Assembly (NCBI GenBank): GCA_016717285.1 | Contig: JADKFU010000005.1 | Coordinates: 356,501-420,500, forward strand | Direction of reading: 5' to 3' | DNA length: 64,000 nt | DNA from: Chitinophagaceae bacterium | GTDB taxonomy: Bacteria; Bacteroidota; Bacteroidia; Chitinophagales; UBA10324 | Shown: in pieces, positions 54,941-64,000 of the stretch | How positions within the stretch are numbered: position 1 is the stretch's first letter | Layout: each line of letters starts with the position of its first letter | Made by a program: the position numbers and the translations under genes | The notes under the pieces: generated by a model | Told to the model about the DNA's origin: nothing | The model's database searches: none | Seen by the model: only the letters and a program-made list of their open reading frames with translations

Positions 54941-55777
54941 ATGCAACTCCACTCCCTCAACACCGGCTTCTTCAAACTCGATGGCGGCGCCATGTTTGGC
55001 GTAGTGCCCAAATCTATCTGGAACAATATCAATCCGGCTGATGAAAAAAATCTATGCACGTGGGGATTGCGGTGTTTATTGGTAGAAGAAGGAAACAGGT
55101 TGGTGCTTGTTGATTGTGGATTAGGAAATAAACAAAACGAAAAGTTTTTTTCACATTATGAACCACATGGCGATAAAAGTCTTGAAGTGTCGTTGCGTGA
55201 TCTTGGATTTTCGCCGCATGATATTACCGATGTTTTTCTGACACATCTGCATTTTGATCATTGTGGCGGAGCGATAAAATATGACAACGAAAACAAACTG
55301 GTGCCTGCATTTAAAAATGCAATTTATTATTCCTGTGAAAAACATTGGGAAGCGGCCACACAACCTAATCAACGGGAGAAAGCTTCTTTCCTGAAAGAAA
55401 ATATTCTGCCGATTAAAGAAAGTGGTCAGCTAAAAATGCTGCAGGATGGTGAGGAGTTGTTTCCCGGTTTCAAAACTAAGTTTGTGTATGGTCATACAGA
55501 AGCGATGATGCTTCCGCTGATTCAATATAAAAATCAAACGATCGCTTACATGGCCGATCTCATTCCTTCAGCAGGACACATTCCTATTGCTTATGTAATG
55601 GCGTATGATATCAGGCCGTTGATTTCTTTGCAGGAGAAGGAATCATTTCTGACTACAGCGGTGGAAAATAATTATGTTCTTTTCTTTGAACACGATCCGA
55701 AGATAGAAGCATGCACCTTGCAACAGACTGACCGCGGCATCAGGATGGGAGAGGAGGTAAAGTTGAACGCATTATAG
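54941..55777 (+). CDS. MBL-fold metallo-hydrolase
   Basis: 278 residues of the metallo-beta-lactamase fold. The metal-binding motif is FLTHLHFDHCGGA (HxHxDH near residue 102-107). LVLVDCGLG lies before it, and FVYGHTEAMMLPL gives the third metal-site histidine, with IAYMADLIPSAGHIP following. The N-terminal FFKLDGGAMFGVVPKSIWN is typical of the subgroup with lactonase-like and quinolone-degrading relatives; the actual substrate is unknown. It starts at 54941, 16 bases after the octad tract. Confidence 0.9.
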   Translation: MQLHSLNTGFFKLDGGAMFGVVPKSIWNNINPADEKNLCTWGLRCLLVEEGNRLVLVDCGLGNKQNEKFFSHYEPHGDKSLEVSLRDLGFSPHDITDVFLTHLHFDHCGGAIKYDNENKLVPAFKNAIYYSCEKHWEAATQPNQREKASFLKENILPIKESGQLKMLQDGEELFPGFKTKFVYGHTEAMMLPLIQYKNQTIAYMADLIPSAGHIPIAYVMAYDIRPLISLQEKESFLTTAVENNYVLFFEHDPKIEACTLQQTDRGIRMGEEVKLNAL

Positions 55778-56202
55778 GCGGACGATAGTTTCATTCAGAA
55801 AGAATTTATTACTATATTATTATAGCTGAGCATTCAGATATTTTTCTGCGCGCAAATTCAGTTACTGGCAGACAAAGCTCTTCTATGCTGCTAATATGCG
55901 CCGTTCGTCAGCTCAAGGCGACCACTTGAACATTCCCAAACGCATTCTGTTCATTGTTCCTGGTTTTGATGAAGCGTGAAGCTATATTTGTAAGGCATGA
56001 CGATAACTACTTAATTACATCGGAAGAATTTGCGTTGAGTAAGAACAACGTGAAATCAGCAATTGGGATAAAGAATAAAACTGGTAGATTGCGAGCAAAC
56101 ACATTGATTAAATATTGATGCAACATTTTCCGGCAAATCATTTAGATAAATTAACTGCTCATGATTTCACTTATTATGTTTTAACGCTTAAATCAGCATC
56201 AG
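55778..56202. other. Intergenic region without recognised gene
   Basis: 425 bases upstream of the giant T9SS protein. It shows moderate AT content and no tandem repeats, hairpins with T runs, tRNA or clear promoter boxes that I could recognise. A long leader for the giant gene is possible. Confidence 0.5.
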
Positions 56203-59200
56203 ATGAAACAAGTTCTACTAAACAACAAATTGATCAGATACGTCTACGCATCCCGTAAAAAAATTCAAACTCCAGCGCCTAAGGGAAAAACGCATTTTAA
56301 TCAAGACATTCTTGATATGCACCTGCCGCAATTGTTCAAAGTGCTGGTTGGATTTATATCATTGCATAAAAGAGAAGTAGTTCCGATCGCGATAGGTATC
56401 TGCCTCTTGTTATTTCAAGCTAATGCATCACAGGCGCAAAATTTTGCCGTTGTGCAGTCTAATCCGTTCTCATTGACTGCCGTTGCTGCCTATTCTACAC
56501 CTGCATTTGCCGATTTGGATGGCGATGGTGATCTTGATATTATGGCAGGTGAACAATATGGCAACTATCAGTACTTTCAAAATACCGGAACAACTACCAC
56601 TCCTGTATTTGGTGCTCTGCAAACCAATCCCTTCGGATTAACCGGTAATGGATATATTTCTACACCTGCCTTTGCCGACCTTGATGGCGACGGCGATCTG
56701 GATATGATGTCAGGGCATGGTCTTGGCAACTTTTACTACTTCCAAAATACCGGAACGGCTACTGCCCCTGTATTTGGTGCGGTACAAATCAATCCTTTCG
56801 GACTAACAAATATTGGAAATAATTATTCTGCACCTGCATTTGTGGACCTTGATGGCGACGGCGATATGGATATGATGTCAGGGCATGCTTTAGGCAACTT
56901 TCAATACTTCCAAAATACAGGAACGACTGCTGTGCCTGTATTTGGTGGGGTGCAATCCAATCCTTTCGGATTAACTGGTACTGTTAATGGCGGTCTCTCT
57001 AAAGTTACCTTTGCGGAACTTGATGGTGATGGTGATATGGATATTATGGCAGGTGAATTCTCTGGAAGCTTTGAATACTTCCAAAATACCGGAACACTTA
57101 CAGCTCCTCTATTTGCAGCGGTTCAAACAAATCCATTCGGATTAATTAGTATTAGTTATTGGTCTGCCCCTGCATTTGCCGACCTTGATGGCGATGGAGA
57201 TTTTGATTTAATGGCAGGGGATGGAAATTCCGCTTTCCAATATTTCGAAAACATTCCATGCACCCCACAAAATTTCTATGCTGATGCAGATGGTGATGGT
57301 TTTGGTAATTCAGGTGTATCAGTTCTTACTTGTATTGCACCTGCCGGTTACATAACTGATAATACCGATTGTAACGATGCAAGTGCATCCGTTCATCCCG
57401 GAGCAACGGAAGTTTGCAATGGTGTGGATGATAATTGCAATTCCCAGGTTGATGAAAACTTTACGATACCAACATGGGTAAAAATTGCCGCCGGCAGCTA
57501 CCACAACCTTGGCATAAAATCCAACGGCACACTGTGGGCGTGGGGATTGAATACCGAAGGCGAATTAGGTGATGGAACTACCACAGACAGAAGCAGTCCC
57601 GTTCAGGTAGGAACTGATAATGACTGGAGCATTGTTTCGGCAGGTAGAATGCATAGCATTGCCCTGAAAACAAACGGCACGCTTTGGGCGTGGGGATCCG
57701 ACTACTACGGCCAGTTAGGTGATGCATCGATTATTAATAAAACCAGTCCCGTGCAAATTGGCACAGACAATAACTGGGTGAATATTTCTGCCGGTCATTT
57801 TTATAACCTTGGATTAAAAGTTGATGGCACCATCTGGTCATGGGGATTTAATGACCTGGGCGAATTGGGCAATGGCACCAACGGCAACTCCACCAATATC
57901 CCTACGCAGATCGGAACAGCCAACGACTGGGCAGTGATTGCTGCCGGAGGTTCTCATGCGCTTGCCATTAAAACGAATGGCACGCTGTGGGCATGGGGTT
58001 ACAATGGATACGGGGAATTGGGCGATGGAACAGTAACAGAAAGCGATGTTCCAATACAGATAGGAACAGATAATGACTGGGCTGTTATTTCAGGCGGCGG
58101 TGTTCACTCACTTGCAATCAAAACAAACGGAACGCTCTGGGGCTGGGGCTGGAACATCTATGGACAAGTGGGAGATGGCACTTCCTTCAATGCGCGAACT
58201 TCCCCTGTGCAGGCCGGAACTGATAATAACTGGGCAAAGATTGAAGGAGGCTCTTTACACAGCACTGGCATGAAAACCAATGGAACAGTCTATACGTGGG
58301 GACGCAATGTGGAAGGGCAGATAGGCGATGGCACATACAATGATACAGGAAATCCTATACAAGTGGGAACAAATAATACCTGGACAGCTATTGCAGGGGG
58401 CGATTTTCACAGCATTGGAATTAAATCATCAACGAACGAATACTGCAGCGCAGGACTCAACAACTATGGACAATTGGGAAATACCACTATAATTCCGCAG
58501 AACATTTTTCAGTGTATTTCCTGTACATACTATGCTGATAATGACCATGACGGTTTTGGCGCAGGGGCACCTGTGTTTATGAATTGTTCATGTGCTACGC
58601 CAACAGGTTACGCCACCACCAGCAACGACTGCGATGACAACAATGCGAACATTCATCCGGGAGGAATAGAAATTTGCAATGGTGGTATTGATGATGACTG
58701 CGATGGATTGGGGGATGATGCAGATCCTTCAATTACTGGTCAGAATACTTATTATGCTGATGCAGATGGAGATGGTTATGGTGGAGGCATTCTAATTCTT
58801 GCATGTGTTCAACCAGCAGGATCTTACTTAACCAATGATGATTGTGATGATGGAAATGAATCTACCCATCCCGGCAGTCCTGAATTCTGCAACAGTGCTG
58901 ATGATAATTGCAATGGTCTGATTGATGAAGGACTGGTATTCGCTATCTTTTATATTGATGCTGATGCTGATGGATATGGAAGCAGTAACGATCCGGGTAG
59001 CGGATATTGCACAAACCCGGGAGCAAATTTCACTACATCACATACTGATTGCAATGATTTCAATAGCGCAATTCATCCCGGCGCAACTGAAACTTGTAAT
59101 ACAGTGGATGATGATTGCGACGGATTAATTGATGCTGCTGATCCTTCTGTAACCGGAGTTGGTACTTATTATGCAGATGGCGATGGTGATGGTTATGGTG

Positions 59201-62103
59201 GAGGTACTCCGATTCTTGCTTGCATTCAGCCCGCAGGAACTTCCTTGACCAATAATGATTGCGATGATGGAAATGAATCTACCCATCCCGGCAGTCCTGA
59301 ATTCTGCAACAGTGCTGATGATAATTGCAATGGTCTGATTGATGAAGGACTGGTATTCGCTATCTTTTATATTGATGCTGATGCTGATGGATATGGAAGC
59401 AGTAACGATCCGGGTAGCGGATATTGCACAAACCCGGGAGCAAATTTCACTACATCACATACTGATTGCAATGATTTCAACAGCGCAATTCATCCCGGCG
59501 CAACTGAAACTTGTAATACAGTGGATGATGATTGCGATGGATTAGTTGATGCTGTTGATCCTTCTGTTATTGGTTTGAATACTTATTATGCCGATGCTGA
59601 TGTGGACGGATATGGAAATGTGAATGCTTCCGTTTCCGCTTGCAGCCAGCCTTTTGGTTATGTTTCTAATGCTAATGATTGCAATGATGCGACCGATGCC
59701 ATTCATCCCGGAGCAATTGAAACTTGTAATGGAGGATTTGATGATGATTGCGATGGATTAGTTGATGATGCAGATCCATCTCTTATTACCAGCCCGAGTA
59801 TTTACTCAGCTATTGCAGCAGGGTGGAGTCACTCCCTATTTCTTGATTTCACCTATCCTGGAAAGCCTGGTTCTTGCGGATGGAATGGTTTAGGGCAATT
59901 GGGGGATGGAACCACTACGACTAGAACTACACCTGTTCAGGTGAGCGGATTAAGCGGCATCACTGCAATTGCGGGGGTAGAATTACAATCATTTTTTTTA
60001 AAGAATGACGGCACCGTGTGGGCAGCGGGAAGAAATGATGCATTTCAATTAGGTGATGGAACTCATACGAATAGAACTACACCTGTTCAGGTGAGCGTAG
60101 TAAGTGGCATCACTGCAATTGCGGGGGGATATTTTCATTCCTTGTTTTTAAAGAATGACGGCACCGTTTGGGCAACGGGGTCGAATTTATGGGGTCAATT
60201 GGGGGATGGAACAACTACGACTAGAACTATACCTGCTCAGGTGAGCGGACTAAACGGCATAACTGCAATTGCGGCGGGAGAAGAACATTCCTTGTTTTTA
60301 AAGAATGACGGCACCGTGTGGGCAACGGGAAGAAATATAGAAGGTCAATTGGGTGATGGAACCACTACGAATAGATCTACACCTGTTCAGGTGAGCGGCC
60401 TAAGCGGCATCACTGCAATTGCGGGGGGATTGTTTCATTCCTTGTTTTTAAAGAATGACGGCACCGTGTGGGCAACGGGAGATAATACTCATGGTCAATT
60501 GGGTGATGGAACCACTACGAAAAGAACTACACCTGTTCAGGTGAGCGGCCTAAGCGGCATCATTGCAATTGCGGGGGGAGCGTATCATTCCTTGTTTTTA
60601 AAGAATGACGGCACCGTGTGGGCAACGGGATGGAATGGCTATGGTCAATTTGGTGATGGAACCACTACGAATAGAACTACACCTGTTCAGGTGAGCGGAC
60701 TAAGCGGCATCACTGCAATTTCGGCGGGGGCGTCTCATTCCTTGTTTTTAAAGAATGACGGCACTGTGTGGGCAACGGGAAAAAATAGCGACGGTCAATT
60801 GGGTGATGGAACCACTACGAATAGAACTACACCCGTTCAAACAAGAAGCGTAACACCTTCCTGGTATCTTGACGCCGATGGCGATCATTATTACACGGGC
60901 AGCGCAGTAGTACAGCATTGCAACCCTGGTGCAGGTTATACCACTACAGCATTATTGGGAGGTGGAGATTGTAATGATGGCAATTCGTCAATTAATCCCG
61001 GCGGAATTGACATCTGTAACAACCTTATTGATGAGGATTGCAACGGCATAGTAGATGATCACCCCATGACTGTAACCGTAAATCCCTCAGGTTCGGTTGC
61101 TCTTTGTGCAGGTTCAACACTCACGGCACTCACGGCCTATGGAGGCACTGGCATTACCTACAATTGGTATAGATATACAAATCTCATCAGCACAGGCAAT
61201 GGCACTCAAACGTTCAGTGTTCAACAATCCGGTAGTTATACTGTTCACGTAAGCAACGGCTTTGGTTGCACTGCTGTTTCTGCTCCAACATTTGTTACAG
61301 CATTAAGCTTACCCTCCTTGGCTACTGCTGCGGTGGTCGGAGGCTCAAATGATCTTTGCGTCCATGCGAGTATTACGCTACAGGCCAATACCGGTTCAGG
61401 ATTATTGTATATGTGGTTGAAAGGAGTTAACCCCATCACCCCTTCCACCACGAATTCAACGTATGTGGCCACCACTGCCGGTAACTATAAAGTGACTGTC
61501 ACAGGCAGCAACGGTTGCAGCAAAACTTCCACTGCTGTGGCTATCGTGAAAACTCTGCCGGTGGCAACCATCACAGCATCTGGCTCGTTAGATTTGTGTG
61601 TTAACCCCAGCCTAACACTTACTGCAAACTTCGGAACCGGGTACACGTACCAATGGAAGAAGGGCAGCCAGACCGTTGGAACCAATCAAAGCTACTTGGT
61701 CGGAAATAGCTTCCTCAGTGCCGGCAACTATAAAGTAACAGTAACCACTCCCGGAGGATGCAGTACAACTTCTGCCGTAAAGACTGTTTCGAAGAGCTGT
61801 AAGGAAGGATCAGTTGCAAACGTGGAGAGAGATGTAGCGATGAATCTCTATCCAAATCCTACAAATGGAAATTTTATAGTAGAAATGAATTTACCAGGAG
61901 AGATCAGCGAAGAAAATGCAACCGTAAATATTCAACTGCTGAATCTGCTTGGTCAGCAGATGAAAATGATACAGGCTTCAGTAGTTGATGGAAAAGCGGA
62001 ACAGGAGATTCACCTCGATAACAGCATTCCATCAGGAGTTTATTATGTAAAAATGTTGGTTGGAGATCATGTTTATCTAGGTCAATTAGTTTATCAGCGA
62101 TAA
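56203..62103 (+). CDS. Giant mosaic T9SS surface protein (FG-GAP, MopE, RCC1, Ig-like)
   Basis: 1966 residues. A long N-terminus ends in a signal-like helix (about 57-77, ASQAQ). Then come five FG-GAP/VCBS repeats (about 95-350, TPAFADLDGDGDLDIMAG), one MopE-type Ca-binding motif, seven RCC1 repeats (423-768, HSLAIKTNGTLWAWG), six MopE motifs (772-1196, YYADADGDGYG and DDNCNGLIDEG), seven more RCC1 repeats (1199-1546), one MopE motif, about three Ig-like repeats and a T9SS type A sorting domain (LYPNPTNGNFIVEM). Two sets of seven RCC1 units suggest two closed propellers. The gene shows recent internal duplication and stands alone with its own terminator. Probably an adhesin. Confidence 0.93.
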   Translation: MKQVLLNNKLIRYVYASRKKIQTPAPKGKTHFNQDILDMHLPQLFKVLVGFISLHKREVVPIAIGICLLLFQANASQAQNFAVVQSNPFSLTAVAAYSTPAFADLDGDGDLDIMAGEQYGNYQYFQNTGTTTTPVFGALQTNPFGLTGNGYISTPAFADLDGDGDLDMMSGHGLGNFYYFQNTGTATAPVFGAVQINPFGLTNIGNNYSAPAFVDLDGDGDMDMMSGHALGNFQYFQNTGTTAVPVFGGVQSNPFGLTGTVNGGLSKVTFAELDGDGDMDIMAGEFSGSFEYFQNTGTLTAPLFAAVQTNPFGLISISYWSAPAFADLDGDGDFDLMAGDGNSAFQYFENIPCTPQNFYADADGDGFGNSGVSVLTCIAPAGYITDNTDCNDASASVHPGATEVCNGVDDNCNSQVDENFTIPTWVKIAAGSYHNLGIKSNGTLWAWGLNTEGELGDGTTTDRSSPVQVGTDNDWSIVSAGRMHSIALKTNGTLWAWGSDYYGQLGDASIINKTSPVQIGTDNNWVNISAGHFYNLGLKVDGTIWSWGFNDLGELGNGTNGNSTNIPTQIGTANDWAVIAAGGSHALAIKTNGTLWAWGYNGYGELGDGTVTESDVPIQIGTDNDWAVISGGGVHSLAIKTNGTLWGWGWNIYGQVGDGTSFNARTSPVQAGTDNNWAKIEGGSLHSTGMKTNGTVYTWGRNVEGQIGDGTYNDTGNPIQVGTNNTWTAIAGGDFHSIGIKSSTNEYCSAGLNNYGQLGNTTIIPQNIFQCISCTYYADNDHDGFGAGAPVFMNCSCATPTGYATTSNDCDDNNANIHPGGIEICNGGIDDDCDGLGDDADPSITGQNTYYADADGDGYGGGILILACVQPAGSYLTNDDCDDGNESTHPGSPEFCNSADDNCNGLIDEGLVFAIFYIDADADGYGSSNDPGSGYCTNPGANFTTSHTDCNDFNSAIHPGATETCNTVDDDCDGLIDAADPSVTGVGTYYADGDGDGYGGGTPILACIQPAGTSLTNNDCDDGNESTHPGSPEFCNSADDNCNGLIDEGLVFAIFYIDADADGYGSSNDPGSGYCTNPGANFTTSHTDCNDFNSAIHPGATETCNTVDDDCDGLVDAVDPSVIGLNTYYADADVDGYGNVNASVSACSQPFGYVSNANDCNDATDAIHPGAIETCNGGFDDDCDGLVDDADPSLITSPSIYSAIAAGWSHSLFLDFTYPGKPGSCGWNGLGQLGDGTTTTRTTPVQVSGLSGITAIAGVELQSFFLKNDGTVWAAGRNDAFQLGDGTHTNRTTPVQVSVVSGITAIAGGYFHSLFLKNDGTVWATGSNLWGQLGDGTTTTRTIPAQVSGLNGITAIAAGEEHSLFLKNDGTVWATGRNIEGQLGDGTTTNRSTPVQVSGLSGITAIAGGLFHSLFLKNDGTVWATGDNTHGQLGDGTTTKRTTPVQVSGLSGIIAIAGGAYHSLFLKNDGTVWATGWNGYGQFGDGTTTNRTTPVQVSGLSGITAISAGASHSLFLKNDGTVWATGKNSDGQLGDGTTTNRTTPVQTRSVTPSWYLDADGDHYYTGSAVVQHCNPGAGYTTTALLGGGDCNDGNSSINPGGIDICNNLIDEDCNGIVDDHPMTVTVNPSGSVALCAGSTLTALTAYGGTGITYNWYRYTNLISTGNGTQTFSVQQSGSYTVHVSNGFGCTAVSAPTFVTALSLPSLATAAVVGGSNDLCVHASITLQANTGSGLLYMWLKGVNPITPSTTNSTYVATTAGNYKVTVTGSNGCSKTSTAVAIVKTLPVATITASGSLDLCVNPSLTLTANFGTGYTYQWKKGSQTVGTNQSYLVGNSFLSAGNYKVTVTTPGGCSTTSAVKTVSKSCKEGSVANVERDVAMNLYPNPTNGNFIVEMNLPGEISEENATVNIQLLNLLGQQMKMIQASVVDGKAEQEIHLDNSIPSGVYYVKMLVGDHVYLGQLVYQR
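58846..59537 (+). repeat. 417-base tandem duplication within the giant gene
   Basis: Positions 58846-59120 recur at 59263-59537 with one mismatch in 275 (T59064 against C59481). The unit of 417 bases equals 139 codons and covers two MopE-type Ca-binding motifs. Flanking parts of the unit are more diverged. Confidence 0.93.
59851..60840 (+). repeat. Array of 150-base RCC1 repeats
   Basis: The word AAGAATGACGGCACCGTGTG (with variants) recurs at exact 150-base steps: 60001, 60151, 60301, 60451, 60601 and 60751. A seventh, degenerate unit starts at 59851. Units encode 50 residues and differ mainly in the variable segment after ATG or WATG. Near-identity at DNA level points to recent amplification or conversion. 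Confidence 0.93.
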
Positions 62104-62130
62104 ATATTGGTACTAAACTGCGGCTCATAA

Positions 62131-62161
62131 AACTCCCTGCTTTTTTCAGGGAGTTTTTTTG
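62131..62161 (+). terminator. Rho-independent terminator after the giant T9SS gene
   Basis: Stem AACTCCCTG (62131-62139), loop CTTTTTT and stem CAGGGAGTT (62147-62155), followed by a T run to 62161. It begins 27 bases after the stop codon. Confidence 0.93.
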
Positions 62162-62211
62162 TGGTTTTTATTTTTCTTCTGAGTGAGTAAGAAACTTCAA
62201 ACAATGCCATC

Positions 62212-62387
62212 ATTGCGATCCCGCCTTTAACTTCGTAAGAATTACCAAACAATGTATAGAGCGGGAGTAGCAATCTCCAAGGATTTAATTACCAAACCAA
62301 TTTGAAAAAAAATGATGCATCAGGATATTGCTTCTCCCGCCAAAAACAGTGTTGCAAATCAGAGTGCTTGCAAGGCGGGATTACAAT
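62212..62387. repeat. Nested inverted repeat (REPIN-like)
   Basis: Outer arms 62212-62225 (ATTGCGATCCCGCC) and 62374-62387 (GGCGGGATTACAAT) match in 12 of 14 bases. Inner arms 62261-62274 (GCGGGAGTAGCAAT) and 62327-62340 (ATTGCTTCTCCCGC) match in 13 of 14. Each left and right half is also a hairpin on its own. The arms are GC-rich in AT-rich surroundings. Confidence 0.75.
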
Positions 62388-62639
62388 GACGTCCATGCAA
62401 ATGCTTGATAATGAGTACCCAAATTTTGAATTGCAATTCCAATTTAGCCTTTTACTTGAATAGACGTATTTTTTTCCATTTTTTGAAATGGTTCTTACTC
62501 GAAATGACGGCGTTGGTTGGTCAGTGTTGTAAATGGAAGTGCTTTCTTAGCGAGATCGTTCGAAGAGCCCTTTGGATAATAACGGCGTTGATTGAGTGGC
62601 GACGCAAATGTTAAGGCGACTTAGATTGGTGACCTATTA

Positions 62640-62692
62640 TCCGGCTTCGCCGCAACCATTTAGCAATTCAACCATTTAACAATTAATAGATG
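62640..62692 (+). repeat. Octameric degenerate repeat with GC-rich head, copy 2
   Basis: TCCGGCTTCGCCGC is followed by CAACCATT, TAGCAATT, CAACCATT, TAACAATT (62653-62684) in perfect 8-base phase. The reverse complement of 62640-62661 matches 17429-17450 in 21 of 22 bases, so this is a dispersed element. It lies next to the end of the polyferredoxin gene. Confidence 0.82.
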
Positions 62693-62702
62693 AAATAACC
62701 AA

Positions 62703-64000
62703 TCACAATTTCACCTTCACCTTATCACCTGATATAACAATCACCTGCGAATCAAACCTTCCTTCCTCAGGTCCATTCTCTAATCTTAAAACTCCACGCG
62801 GACACACCGCCGCACACACACCACAACCTACGCAAGATGATCTAACTATATTTTCTCCGCGCTGTGCATAGGCACGCACATCAATTCCCATTTCGCAATA
62901 AGTGGAACAGTTACCGCAGGAGATACACTGCCCGCCATTTGTAGTAATCCTGAACTTTGATTTGAATCGTTGCATCATTCCTAAATAAGCTGCAAGCGGA
63001 CATCCGAAACGGCACCATACACGGTTTCCCATCAATGGATAAAAACCTGTTCCCACTACACCTGAAAAAACAGAACCAATCAAAAAGCCGTACCACTGGT
63101 GCAGGTTGTTCGTAGCATTACCCAATAATTTATAGTCAGAAAAATAATTGATGAGAGTTGTACCGGTCATCACCACAGCAAAAGCCAATACGCCATGAAC
63201 CATCCATCGTTCAATCTTCCATGCTTTTAATGATTTATCTGACAACTGCCGGAATGGATCACCTAATGTTTCTGCAAGTCCGCCACAGCCGCATACCCAC
63301 GAACAATACCAGCGTTTGCCGAAGAAGTAAGATAACACAGGCACAGCAATGATGATAAGTGCAATTCCCCAAATCAACATGAACCATCCGATAGTTCCTG
63401 CCTGAATCATATTTTTCAGATTGTAATCATAAAAGAAACTGTAATTGAGCGGCCAGATGTTTTTAAAATCGTACCACGGCTTGTTGAGCGAAACAAGAAT
63501 TTCAGGAATGATAAAAGCAAGTGCAGTTTGAAAAAACATCACAGAGCCTGTTCTTATTTGCTGATACGTATTGTGCCGGTACTTGAGCAGCATGCGAATA
63601 CCCATTACAATAACTGCTATGGTATAAAGAAATCCATAGAGAAACCACTGACTGGCATCATTGCCGCTAAGAAACCTGCTAACAGGATCAACCAGTATAA
63701 CCCAATTGGTGAGGTAGTAAGGAAACCAATAGAGCACGATATAAAACAGAATGAGCAAGGTACCAATCAATATTCCAACCCACCCGCGTGCATTTAATTT
63801 ATCGAAATAAATATGGTTGTTTTTAATTCCTTTCAAACCCAATCCATATTTTGGAATGATATACAGCAATGCACCGAAGAAAATACATATCACAATCAGC
63901 AACAGCAATAATTTATTGTGTTCTTTAATGTATCCGCTGGTTGAATTTTTAGTGATGGCGAAAGTGTAGTCACTGTAAATTACTTTATCCCATTGTTGAG
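62703..64000 (-). CDS. NosR/polyferredoxin-type 4Fe-4S membrane protein, 5' end outside the window
   Basis: The frame stays open to the right edge: upstream of the TTG at 63908 it continues as KVIYSDYTFAITKNSTSGYIKEHNK, so the start lies beyond 64000 and the visible 431 residues are the C-terminal part. About six transmembrane helices are followed by cysteine motifs of the NosR/NapH type, CSWVCGCGGLAETLG and CRFGCPLAAYLG, and then two 4Fe-4S clusters, CISCGNCSTYCEMG and CVGCGVCAAVCPRG. It is an electron-transfer protein in the membrane, feeding or taking electrons for a periplasmic or quinone partner that is outside the window. Confidence 0.87.
   Translation of the reverse strand, partial: QQWDKVIYSDYTFAITKNSTSGYIKEHNKLLLLLIVICIFFGALLYIIPKYGLGLKGIKNNHIYFDKLNARGWVGILIGTLLILFYIVLYWFPYYLTNWVILVDPVSRFLSGNDASQWFLYGFLYTIAVIVMGIRMLLKYRHNTYQQIRTGSVMFFQTALAFIIPEILVSLNKPWYDFKNIWPLNYSFFYDYNLKNMIQAGTIGWFMLIWGIALIIIAVPVLSYFFGKRWYCSWVCGCGGLAETLGDPFRQLSDKSLKAWKIERWMVHGVLAFAVVMTGTTLINYFSDYKLLGNATNNLHQWYGFLIGSVFSGVVGTGFYPLMGNRVWCRFGCPLAAYLGMMQRFKSKFRITTNGGQCISCGNCSTYCEMGIDVRAYAQRGENIVRSSCVGCGVCAAVCPRGVLRLENGPEEGRFDSQVIVISGDKVKVKL

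Larger units (their letters stand above)
62162..62702. other. Repeat-rich intergenic region at the end of the polyferredoxin gene
   Basis: 541 bases between convergent genes. It contains a nested inverted repeat (62212-62387), AT-rich filler, and the octad tract with GC-rich tail (62640-62692). A 69-codon open frame at 62405-62614 looks non-coding. The interior has further GACGGCGTTGGTTG and AACGGCGTTGATTG words about 75 bases apart. Confidence 0.6.

Noticed and set aside
62405..62614. 69-codon open frame in the repeat-rich gap
   Set aside because: Overlaps dispersed repeat words and has no protein-like pattern.

Overview
The window comes from a member of the Bacteroidota, most likely a Chitinophagales- or Saprospirales-type environmental bacterium. 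Three large secreted proteins end in type IX secretion (T9SS) type A sorting domains. There are several SpII lipoproteins and DUF-type outer-membrane barrels. Several genes start at GTG or TTG without a Shine-Dalgarno sequence, and TAnnTTTG-like -7 boxes precede a few of them. There is no rRNA, no phage, no transposase and no CRISPR array. The gene mix is chromosomal housekeeping plus surface and secreted proteins.

Layout. 0.1-6.2 kb: a saccharopine-dehydrogenase-like reductase, a cupin plus group III truncated hemoglobin pair, an ABA4-like plus polytopic membrane protein pair, the glycosylase Tag, an outer-membrane-like protein, a class II amidotransferase and a DUF962 protein. 6.4-9.0 kb: feoA and feoB. 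9.2-20.7 kb: a small lipoprotein, a MurG-like glycosyltransferase, a 2023-residue alpha-2-macroglobulin, a YcxB-like protein, thiL, a YdeI-AlkD fusion and DinB. 20.9-27.3 kb: a T9SS beta-propeller, small secreted proteins, a D-cysteine desulfhydrase-family enzyme, apaG, metF, a HAD hydrolase and a CAU-type (anticodon CAT) tRNA. 27.6-32.4 kb: a tight run of a two-lobed membrane protein, a DyP-type peroxidase and a covalent-flavin aldonolactone oxidase, followed by DoxX. 32.6-36.8 kb: a DUF5723 barrel, gatB and a TlpA-like lipoprotein. 37.0-40.5 kb: a DUF5989-carbamoyltransferase-SxtJ module facing a membrane-anchored SGNH hydrolase. 40.7-49.6 kb: a second saccharopine-dehydrogenase-like protein, purM, eno, a lipoprotein, an Omp28-like lipoprotein, acs and a propeller protein. 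49.7-64 kb: a 1068-residue BNR-repeat T9SS protein, an F420-type NADP oxidoreductase, ribH, an MBL-fold hydrolase, a 1966-residue mosaic T9SS protein, and a polyferredoxin that runs off the right edge.

The most unusual signal is intergenic. Gaps in front of thiL, gatB, acs and its divergent neighbour, and ribH hold degenerate tandem repeats with a strict 7-bp period. These look like copies of one modular element whose blocks occur in a fixed order: GAATTAR heptads, then GATGTGC heptads, then ACTAAYG heptads, ending in CTACTCACTAC. A second family with an 8-bp period and a GC-rich tail lies beside the ycxB-like gene and near the end of the polyferredoxin gene. Inverted repeats built on AACTTTGG and a nested REPIN-like palindrome add to this. 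Among the genes, the most system-like candidates are the membrane protein/DyP peroxidase/lactone oxidase operon, which could generate and use peroxide locally, and the carbamoyltransferase/SxtJ/DUF5989/SGNH module. All calls come from reading the sequence; no database search was run.
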